This document shows, one piece after another, positions 1 to 5,219 of a DNA stretch of 14,431 bases. Source of the DNA: JAWLGW01 sp964569055 (GTDB lineage Bacteria > Planctomycetota > J058); contig CAZMSZ010000179.1 in NCBI GenBank assembly GCA_964569055.1, forward strand, positions 1 to 14,431, in the 5' to 3' direction. Under the pieces are notes generated by a model. The model did no database searches. It saw only the letters and a list, made by a program, of their open reading frames with translations, and was not told the DNA's origin. Positions within the stretch are counted from its first letter, which is position 1; every line of letters begins with the position of its first letter. The translations under genes were made by a program, and so were the position numbers.

Positions 1-128
1 CGGACGGCAGCGAGCGCTCGGGCGAGCTGGTCCGGATCGGCGCCGGCCGGGTCGTGCTCCGCCTCCCCAGCGGCGAGGAGCTCGACGTCGCCCGCCAGAC
101 CGTCCGCGCGCTCCGCTACGAGCGTTGA
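1..128 (+). CDS. C-terminal tail of an unknown protein (partial)
   Basis: The frame whose codons begin at base 3 is open from the window edge to a TGA at 126-128, giving about 41 residues. The tail reads as a small all-beta module: a Gly-Glu-Leu-Val-Arg-Ile strand, Arg-Val-Val-Leu-Arg-Leu, Glu-Glu-Leu-Asp-Val, and a closing Val-Arg-Ala-Leu-Arg-Tyr. That hydrophobic alternation resembles the Sm-like/small-barrel segment near the N terminus of the next gene. The upstream body is outside the window, so no function can be given. It is on the same strand as the next gene and ends 129 bases before that gene's ATG. The frame assignment rests on the stop, the amphipathic pattern and the resemblance to the neighbour. 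Confidence 0.55.
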   Translation, partial: DGSERSGELVRIGAGRVVLRLPSGEELDVARQTVRALRYER

Positions 129-159
129 GCTCCGCCACGGCCGCGCCGTGGCGTTCCGC

Positions 160-165
160 TACACT
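160..165 (+). promoter_or_regulatory. Putative -10 element (TACACT)
   Basis: TACACT lies in the 129-base gap between the partial first gene and the secreted protein and matches four of six positions of TATAAT. The same hexamer occurs at 12824-12829 just before another gene. Transcription would begin near base 172 and give a leader of about 85 bases. No convincing -35 box is visible at the usual distance. The near-direct repeat GCGAGCGTTGC follows it twice (from about 173 and 189), with no known meaning. Confidence 0.35.
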
Positions 166-257
166 GCCCGCCGCGAGCGTTGCCCGCGCGAGCGTTGCGT
201 CGGGCGCGCGGCGGCACGCGGTTCGATCAGCGCGCCGGCGCCGGGGAAGGAGCCTCC

Positions 258-2663
258 ATGCGATCCCCACGCGTCGCGCTCGCCTGGGTCTGCGCGACCT
301 TGTTGACCACCTTCACGCCCGCCGTCGCCCAGCAGCCCGCGCCCCGCCGCGCCGACGAAGGCCCCGTCACCGTCGAGCTGCGCTCGGGCGAGACCTTGCG
401 CGGGCGGCTGCTGGCGTTCGAGCGCGGTGTGTTCCGCCTCGCGATCGGCGCGGAGGTCCGCGAGGTCCGCGAGGCGGACGTCCGCCGGCTCGAGTTCACC
501 GCGCCTACGTTCCGGGCGGTCCACGGCGCGCCCACCGGCCTGACCGCCGAGCCGGCGGGGCCGAACCGGGTCGTGCTGCGCTGGACGCCGAGCGAGAGCG
601 AGTACGTGCGCACCACGTTCGAGGTGTTCATGCAGGCCGGCGAAGGGGCGCCCTGGGAGAGCGTCGCCGTGCACATCGACCCGTCCCGAGCGGAGCGCGA
701 GCTCCCCGCGCCCGACGGGGTTCCGCTCCGCTTCAAGCTCGTCTCCCGCGCCGAGCCCGACGCCGACCACCCGAGGGTGCGCAGCGGTGAGGTGAGCCCG
801 CTCCCGCCCGACCAGCGGGTCCACGAGACGCCGCCCACCGCCCCGGTGATCGTCGAGCCCAGGCTCGTGGTCGAGGCGGACGGGCCGGGCACGGTGCGCG
901 TGATCGCCCGCGGCGCCCCGCTGCGCGAGGTGCTCCCCGCGATCGCCGAGCTGGGTGACCTCGACCTGACGGTCGCCGCGTCGGTGCTGGACGACCGCGT
1001 GTCGGCGACCATTCACGACGTCTGGGTCGTGGACGCGCTGCGGCTGGTCAGCGAGAGCGCCGGGGGCGCCGACGTCGTGTACGACCAAGATCAGGCCCAC
1101 GTGCTCGTCGCGCCGCGCGCCAGCCTGCAGCAACGGGTCGAGCTCGAGGCCTACGTGCTCGGGCCGGCCGACCCCGACGCGCAGCGCGCGCACCTCGCCC
1201 GCGCCGTCTCCGTGCGCGACCTGCTGGGAGCGAGCACGATCCCGGGCGCCGAGAGCGTGTTCCTCCCCGCCCGAGCGGCGCTGCTCGCGCAGACCTGGGC
1301 AGGAGGACACGAGCAGGTCCGAGCGGCGCTCGGGGGGCGAGCCCCGGCCGCCGCAGCGGCGCCCCGCGTCGCGCCGGCCGGCGTCACGCTCGCGTTCGAG
1401 GGCGACGTCCGCGCCGCGATCGCCGAGATCGCCGAGCGCGCCGGGGCACCGCTGCTGATCGGAGGCCACGTCGAAGGGAAGGTGCTGCTCCGCCATCGCG
1501 ACCTCGGCTGGCCGCAGGCCCTGCGCTACGCCCTCCGAGCGGCGGGCCCGTTCGAGCTCATCGAGACGCCCGCCGCCTACGTCGCGCTCCCGGCGGGGAA
1601 GGCCGAGGCAGCGCTGCGCCTCGAGCGCTGGGAGCTGACGATCCCGCCGGTCGAGCTGTGGGGACAAGGAGGGGTCGCGCTGGCGAACCCGCCGGACGAC
1701 GCCGGGTGGCCGCGTCACCCGCTCGCCGAGCTCGAACGCCTGGTCGCGTCCGCGGGCGCGCCCGGCAGCGCCGTCGCGCTCGACCCCGACGGTCACGCGC
1801 TCCTCGTCCAGCTACCGGCGCCCCTGGCCCAGGACCTCCGCGCCGCGCTGGCCGCAGCCGGCTACGTCGCCCCGGCGCAGCCGCTCCTGGCCGCGGGCGG
1901 GCCGCTCGCGACCCTGCCGGCCGCGGGAGCGCGGGCGGCGCTCGGCGCGCTCGCGCAGGAGCGGCGAGTCAACCTCCTGATCGACGGACCGTACGACCTG
2001 CAGGTCAGCGGGACGTTCGCCGCGGACGCGCCGTACGGCGCCGTCGCCCGGGCCGTGGCCCTCGCGACCGGCTCGTTCACGGTCCTCGAGGAGCCTACCG
2101 GGACGTTCCGCTTCACCGACCGCGCCACCGCCGAAGCGCGGCTCGGGACGGTGCGGGTCGGGCTCTCGACCCGCTCGGGCCCGTCCGCCGCGCGCCTGGC
2201 CGAGATCGCCCGCCGCTTGATCGCGCGACGCAACGTCCCTGGCGTGGCGCTGAGCTACGACCCGACCGCCGACGCGCTGACCCTGGCGGCGCCGACGGCC
2301 GACCTGCCGGGCTACGTCGCGCTGCTCCAGGCAGCGGACCGAGTGGACGGCCTGAAGGCGCTGCAGGGCGAGCTGCTGATCTCGCTCCGCGAGAGCCACT
2401 TCGGGGCGGAGCAGGAGCGGCAGCTCGAGGTCGCGCTGCAGCTCGTGGGACCGCAGGGCCCCGGGCCCGCGGTGCGCTACCGACCCAGCGAGGAGGCCGA
2501 GGCGCCGCTGCGCGTGGACGGGCTCCGAGGTCGGGTCGGGTTCGCGCCGGGGACCCGCGCCGAGACGATCGATCGGGCGGGCGGCGTGCTCGAGCTGAGG
2601 GTCGGCCCGGAGGGCGGGGAGCCCGAGGTCCGCCGCGTGCTCGTCCCGCCCGAGCTGCCCTGA
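258..2663 (+). CDS. Secreted protein with Sm-like, FN3-like and three STN-like domains
   Basis: The protein has 801 residues. The ATG at 258 is chosen because AAGGAG sits five bases upstream (247-252) and the first 24 residues form a signal peptide: basic start, hydrophobic core to Leu16, Ala-Val-Ala before Gln25. Residues about 36-80 form a small barrel-like module (Glu-Thr-Leu-Arg-Gly-Arg-Leu). Residues 91-180 resemble a fibronectin type III domain (Val-Leu-Arg-Trp-Thr-Pro strand). Three segments, roughly 208-284, 375-442 and 552-620, share the pattern of the secretin/TonB N-terminal short domain (STN): a small-Pro-Leu or similar turn, a helix ending in a hydrophobic strand, a Val/Gly-rich strand, then Ala-Leu-x-hydrophobic and a closing strand. 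No secretin pore or TonB barrel follows, so this is not a secretin. It probably acts in the periplasm or at the surface, perhaps binding protein or peptidoglycan. The exact role is unknown. Confidence 0.8.
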   Translation: MRSPRVALAWVCATLLTTFTPAVAQQPAPRRADEGPVTVELRSGETLRGRLLAFERGVFRLAIGAEVREVREADVRRLEFTAPTFRAVHGAPTGLTAEPAGPNRVVLRWTPSESEYVRTTFEVFMQAGEGAPWESVAVHIDPSRAERELPAPDGVPLRFKLVSRAEPDADHPRVRSGEVSPLPPDQRVHETPPTAPVIVEPRLVVEADGPGTVRVIARGAPLREVLPAIAELGDLDLTVAASVLDDRVSATIHDVWVVDALRLVSESAGGADVVYDQDQAHVLVAPRASLQQRVELEAYVLGPADPDAQRAHLARAVSVRDLLGASTIPGAESVFLPARAALLAQTWAGGHEQVRAALGGRAPAAAAAPRVAPAGVTLAFEGDVRAAIAEIAERAGAPLLIGGHVEGKVLLRHRDLGWPQALRYALRAAGPFELIETPAAYVALPAGKAEAALRLERWELTIPPVELWGQGGVALANPPDDAGWPRHPLAELERLVASAGAPGSAVALDPDGHALLVQLPAPLAQDLRAALAAAGYVAPAQPLLAAGGPLATLPAAGARAALGALAQERRVNLLIDGPYDLQVSGTFAADAPYGAVARAVALATGSFTVLEEPTGTFRFTDRATAEARLGTVRVGLSTRSGPSAARLAEIARRLIARRNVPGVALSYDPTADALTLAAPTADLPGYVALLQAADRVDGLKALQGELLISLRESHFGAEQERQLEVALQLVGPQGPGPAVRYRPSEEAEAPLRVDGLRGRVGFAPGTRAETIDRAGGVLELRVGPEGGEPEVRRVLVPPELP

Positions 2664-2706
2664 GCGACGGCCGCTGCTTGCGGCGCGCCCTCGTGCGAAC
2701 ATCGAC

Positions 2707-2723
2707 CTGCGGCGCGCCCGCAG
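2707..2723 (+). repeat. Inverted repeat abutting the DUF971 Shine-Dalgarno
   Basis: CTGCGG and CCGCAG form a perfect six-base-pair stem around a five-base loop. The last two bases of the 3' arm (AG, 2722-2723) are also the first two of the AGGAGG ribosome-binding site at 2722-2727. The 12-mer TGCGGCGCGCCC occurs at 2679-2690 and again at 2708-2719, overlapping this stem. A folded stem could hinder initiation at 2733. In DNA this GC-rich a six-base stem may also be chance. Confidence 0.4.
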
Positions 2724-2732
2724 GAGGAGCTC

Positions 2733-3044
2733 ATGAGCGGCCCTGGCCTCGAGCCGACCGGGATCGAGCTGCGCGACTCGACCGGCGAGCTCGTGATCCC
2801 CTGGTCGGACCAGAGCACGAGCGTGATCCCGTACCGCGAGCTGCGTCTGGCCTGCCGCTGCGCGCTGTGCGTGGACGAGCTGACGGGCAAGCCGCTCCTC
2901 GACCCCGGCAAGGTGCCCGAGCAGGTGGGCGTGCAGGACTGCTGGGAGGTCGGCCTGTACGGGATCCAGATCGCGTGGAGCGACGGGCACCGCACCGGGA
3001 TCTACACCTGGGAGCGGCTACGCGAGCTCGGGAAGCCGGCGTGA
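2733..3044 (+). CDS. DUF971 protein (gamma-butyrobetaine hydroxylase-like N-terminal domain)
   Basis: The protein has 103 residues and starts at ATG 2733 with AGGAGG five bases upstream. The whole chain matches the DUF971 / GBBH-like N-terminal domain. After an N-terminal strand comes Ile-Pro-Tyr-Arg-Glu-Leu-Arg, the cysteine cluster Cys41-x-Cys43-x-x-Cys46, a central segment, and the hallmark end Trp-Ser-Asp-Gly-His-x-Thr-Gly-Ile-Tyr-Thr-Trp. In this fold the three cysteines and the histidine of the Ser-Asp-Gly-His motif bind zinc. It is a stand-alone copy rather than a fusion to a dioxygenase or to a Mrp/ApbC ATPase. Its TGA overlaps the GTG start of the crotonase gene (GTGA), so the two are translationally coupled. 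Stand-alone members are widespread but have no settled function. A role in metal or cofactor handling is only inference. Confidence 0.88.
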   Translation: MSGPGLEPTGIELRDSTGELVIPWSDQSTSVIPYRELRLACRCALCVDELTGKPLLDPGKVPEQVGVQDCWEVGLYGIQIAWSDGHRTGIYTWERLRELGKPA

Positions 3045-3850
3045 GCGCCGAGGTCCGGCTCGCGCTCGAGCCGGCGCCGGGCGGGGTGGTCGCGCGGCTG
3101 GTCCTCGACGCGCCCGCGCGCGGCAACTCGCTCGACGTGCCGATGCTCGAGCGGCTCGAGGCGCACCTGCTCACGCTCGCCGCGCGGGGCGACGTGCGGG
3201 TCGTCGCGCTGGAGGGCGCGGGCGAGCGCGCCTTCTCCACCGGCTACCACGTGCCGGCCCTGCTCGAGGAGCTGGCCCGCGGACCGAGCGTGACCGACTT
3301 CGAGGACCACCCCCTCGAGCGCGCCCTGCGCGCGCTCGAGGCGGTGCCGGTCCCGACCGTGGCGATCGTGAACGGCAACGCCTACGGGGCGGGCTGCGAG
3401 CTGGCCCTGACCTGCGACCTGCGGATCGCCGCCGCGGAGGCCCGGCTGTGCATGCCCCCCGCGCGCCTGGGCGTGCTCTACAGCGCCACCGGAATCCGCC
3501 GCCTGCTCGAGCTGGTCGGTCCGGCCGTCGCGCAGGAGCTCCTGTTCACGGCCGACCCCGTCGACGGCCCGCGCGCCCTCGCGCTCGGCCTGGTCAATCG
3601 GCTGGCGCCCCGCGCCGAGCTCGCCGCGGCGGCCGGCCGGCTGCTCGAGACGATCGCCGGCAACGCCCCGCTCTCCGTGGGCCACACCAAGGCGATCGTG
3701 GCCCGCTTGCGGCCGCCAGCGCTTGACGAGGAGACGTTGCGCTGGGTGGCCGCCTTGCGGGAGGAGTGCTTCCGCTCCCCCGACTTCGCCGAGCGGACGC
3801 GCGCCCTGGCCGCCAAGGGCGGCGCGCGCCAGCCAGGCGACCGCGTCTAG
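3041..3850 (+). CDS. Enoyl-CoA hydratase/isomerase (crotonase) family protein
   Basis: The protein has 269 residues, normal for a single-domain crotonase. GTG 3041 is the start because it overlaps the preceding stop and begins just before the first beta strand. The two oxyanion-hole segments are present: Ala-Phe-Ser-Thr-Gly68-Tyr-His, and Gly-Asn-Ala-Tyr-Gly-Ala-Gly118-Cys-Glu120-Leu-Ala. Glu120 matches the first catalytic glutamate of enoyl-CoA hydratase. The second glutamate, in the Pro-Glu of hydratases, is replaced by Pro140 (Met-Pro-Pro-Ala-Arg-Leu-Gly-Val). The reaction may therefore not be classic hydration; isomerase, decarboxylase or thioester-hydrolysis chemistry on an acyl-CoA is equally possible. 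It is cytoplasmic and coupled to DUF971. No other beta-oxidation gene is nearby, so the substrate cannot be named. Confidence 0.9.
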   Translation: MSAEVRLALEPAPGGVVARLVLDAPARGNSLDVPMLERLEAHLLTLAARGDVRVVALEGAGERAFSTGYHVPALLEELARGPSVTDFEDHPLERALRALEAVPVPTVAIVNGNAYGAGCELALTCDLRIAAAEARLCMPPARLGVLYSATGIRRLLELVGPAVAQELLFTADPVDGPRALALGLVNRLAPRAELAAAAGRLLETIAGNAPLSVGHTKAIVARLRPPALDEETLRWVAALREECFRSPDFAERTRALAAKGGARQPGDRV

Positions 3851-3859
3851 GGGCTTGGA

Positions 3860-3865
3860 TAAGAT
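3860..3865 (+). promoter_or_regulatory. Putative -10 element (TAAGAT) for a leaderless FHA mRNA
   Basis: TAAGAT matches four of six positions of TATAAT in an otherwise GC-saturated gap and ends seven bases before the GTG at 3873. That is the normal distance from a -10 box to the transcription start. No Shine-Dalgarno is well placed for that GTG, so a leaderless transcript is likely. No -35 box is recognisable. Confidence 0.5.
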
Positions 3866-3872
3866 TGCGGCC

Positions 3873-4457
3873 GTGATCCAGTTCCGCTGCGCCGCCTGCC
3901 AGCAACCCTTCACGGTCCGGCCCGAGTTCGCGGGCCGGCCGGGGACGTGCACGCGCTGCGGACACCCGTTCGTGGTGCCCGGCGGCCCCGCGGCCTCGCC
4001 CGGCGCGCGCGGCGGCGCAGCGGCGCGCGTGGCGCCGCAGCCGCCCCCTGCTCCACCGCCCGTGTTCGCGACTCCGCGGACCGCCGCGACGCCCGCCCCG
4101 GCCCGACGCCCCGGTCCGTCCGCGCCCGCCGCCGCGCCGGCGCGCCCCGCGGCCGCGGCCGGGCACCTCGAGGTCGTGCACGGGCCCGAGCCGATCCGCG
4201 GCAAGCGGTTCCCGCTCCCCGCCGGACGCGCGCTGGTGCTCGGCCGCGACCCCGCCGCCGACGTCACGATCCCGAGCGAGCGGGTCTCCCGCCGCCACTG
4301 CCGATTCGACGCCACGGGCGAGGGGGGGGTGGTGCTCGAGGACCTCGGCTCGCAGAACGGCACGCTGGTGAACCAGGTCCGGATCGACGGGCGGAAGGTC
4401 CTCGTCGGCGGCGAGTACGTCCAGGCCGGCGACTGCCTGTTCCACTTCGTCCTTTAG
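3873..4457 (+). CDS. Zinc-ribbon and FHA domain protein
   Basis: The protein has 194 residues. GTG 3873 is preferred because it begins directly with the zinc ribbon. A TTG at 3855 would add six residues but would start upstream of the -10-like box. Cys6-x-x-Cys9 and Cys26-x-x-Cys29 form a compact ribbon followed by Phe-Val-Val-Pro. Residues about 37-95 are a disordered Ala/Pro-rich linker. Residues about 99-194 are a forkhead-associated domain with the diagnostic Gly-Arg-Asp (near 124), Ser-Arg-Arg-His (137-143) and Ser-Gln-Asn-Gly-Thr (about 160), which read phosphothreonine on partner proteins. No transmembrane segment is seen. This ribbon-linker-effector layout is common in Planctomycetota. 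A partner Ser/Thr kinase is expected but is not in the window. Its TAG overlaps the convergent rhodanese TAA. A run of eight G lies inside the gene at 4322-4329. Confidence 0.9.
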   Translation: MIQFRCAACQQPFTVRPEFAGRPGTCTRCGHPFVVPGGPAASPGARGGAAARVAPQPPPAPPPVFATPRTAATPAPARRPGPSAPAAAPARPAAAAGHLEVVHGPEPIRGKRFPLPAGRALVLGRDPAADVTIPSERVSRRHCRFDATGEGGVVLEDLGSQNGTLVNQVRIDGRKVLVGGEYVQAGDCLFHFVL

Positions 4458-4828
4458 CGCTCGAGCGGCAGCCCCTGCCCGCGCCAGGCGCGGATCCCGC
4501 CGGCCAGCGAGCGCACGCGGGTGTAGCCCATCCGCTGGAGCGCGTCGCCCGCGAGGGCCGAGCGGAAGCCGCCGCCGCAATACAGGATCAGCTCCTCGTC
4601 CTTGCCGGGGACCGCGGCCTCGATGTCGCGCTCGATCACGCCCTTGCCGAGGTGGCGCGCGCCCGGGATCCGGTCCTGCGCGAACTCGGACTCCTCGCGC
4701 ACGTCGAGCAGGTGGAACGGCTCGCCGCGCTCCTGCCGGGCGCGCAACCCGGCGATGTCGACCTCCTCCACCCGTCGGAGCGCGTCCTCGACCAGCGCCA
4801 GGAAGGCGGGGCTGTGCTGCTTGCTCAT
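4454..4828 (-). CDS. Single-domain rhodanese-like sulfurtransferase
   Basis: The protein has 124 residues starting at the ATG at 4828-4826, one base after the stop of the small membrane-protein gene. Rhodanese landmarks are all present: Leu-Leu-Asp42-Val-Arg44-Glu at the end of the first strand, His/Ile-Pro-Gly-Ala-Arg-His, and the active loop Tyr-Cys84-Gly-Gly-Gly-Phe-Arg-Ser with an intact catalytic cysteine. The C-terminal Leu-Ala-Gly-Gly-Ile-x-Ala-Trp completes the fold. Such proteins carry a persulfide on the cysteine and pass sulfane sulfur to an acceptor such as thiol, cyanide or a tRNA or cofactor enzyme; the acceptor here is unknown. About 25 N-terminal residues precede the domain and form a helix. 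There is no signal peptide, so it is cytosolic. The gene converges on the FHA gene with a four-base overlap of the stop codons. Confidence 0.92.
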   Translation of the reverse strand: MSKQHSPAFLALVEDALRRVEEVDIAGLRARQERGEPFHLLDVREESEFAQDRIPGARHLGKGVIERDIEAAVPGKDEELILYCGGGFRSALAGDALQRMGYTRVRSLAGGIRAWRGQGLPLER

Positions 4829-4829
4829 G

Positions 4830-5054
4830 TCAGTGGGAGGCGCCGCTCTCGCCCTCTTGGCGGAGGTGCCGCTCGCGCCCCAGCTCGGCGCGCAGGCGGT
4901 CGATCGTGCGCTGCTGCTCGAGCAGCTCGAGGCGCGCGTCGCGGAGGCGCTCCCCGGTGCTGCGGTTCTTCTTGTAGAGGTAATAGGCGGCGAGCGAGCC
5001 GCCGATCGCGGCGACCCAGGGGCGGGCGAGCGTCGTGATGACCCGGATCGGCAT
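4830..5054 (-). CDS. Small membrane-anchored coiled-coil protein, unknown function
   Basis: The protein has 74 residues. The ATG at 5054-5052 follows a strong AGGAGG (5066-5061) with six bases between. Residues about 12-27 (Pro-Trp-Val-Ala-Ala-Ile-Gly-Gly-Ser-Leu-Ala-Ala-Tyr-Tyr-Leu-Tyr) form one short membrane segment followed by Lys-Lys, so the C terminus is probably cytoplasmic. Residues 33-66 are a charged heptad-like helix (Leu-Glu-Leu-Leu-Glu, Ile-Asp-Arg-Leu-Arg-Ala-Glu-Leu) consistent with a coiled coil. No family is recognised. It precedes the rhodanese gene by a single base, so the two are almost certainly one transcript; it could serve as a membrane docking partner for the sulfurtransferase, which is inference. 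An upstream in-frame extension to about 5141 is possible but lacks a ribosome-binding site. Confidence 0.72.
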   Translation of the reverse strand: MPIRVITTLARPWVAAIGGSLAAYYLYKKNRSTGERLRDARLELLEQQRTIDRLRAELGRERHLRQEGESGASH

Positions 5055-5073
5055 GTTCGGCCTCCTGAGACCC

Positions 5074-5103
5074 AGCTTAGCGGTAGCCGGCGCGGTGTGA
5101 CAA
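5074..5103 (-). promoter_or_regulatory. Putative sigma-70-type promoter of the small-membrane-protein/rhodanese operon
   Basis: On the minus strand TTGTCA (5103-5098, five of six to TTGACA) is followed after 18 bases by TAAGCT (5079-5074, three of six to TATAAT). Transcription would start near 5067, leaving a leader of about a dozen bases that contains the AGGAGG of the 74-aa gene. This is the only place in the window where a reasonable -35 box accompanies a -10 box. Confidence 0.5.
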
Positions 5104-5219
5104 GCAAACCGCCGACCTCCGTCGCGCCGGCGCAACCGCAAGACGAGACGCGGGTGCGGTCGCGAGCGGACGACGAGCGTGCGGCATTCAGCCGCGCCGT
5201 GCGCGCGGCCTCCGCACCT

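Noticed and set aside
159..1796. Long antisense open frame of 545 codons opposite the secreted protein gene
   Set aside because: Composition is Arg/Gly/Ala-rich with no family motif. It is an expected shadow of a GC-rich gene, and the plus-strand frame has signal peptide, ribosome-binding site and domains.
3594..4580. Antisense open frames opposite the crotonase and FHA genes
   Set aside because: No recognisable domains, low-complexity Arg/Gly/Ala composition, and clear domain motifs on the opposite strand.
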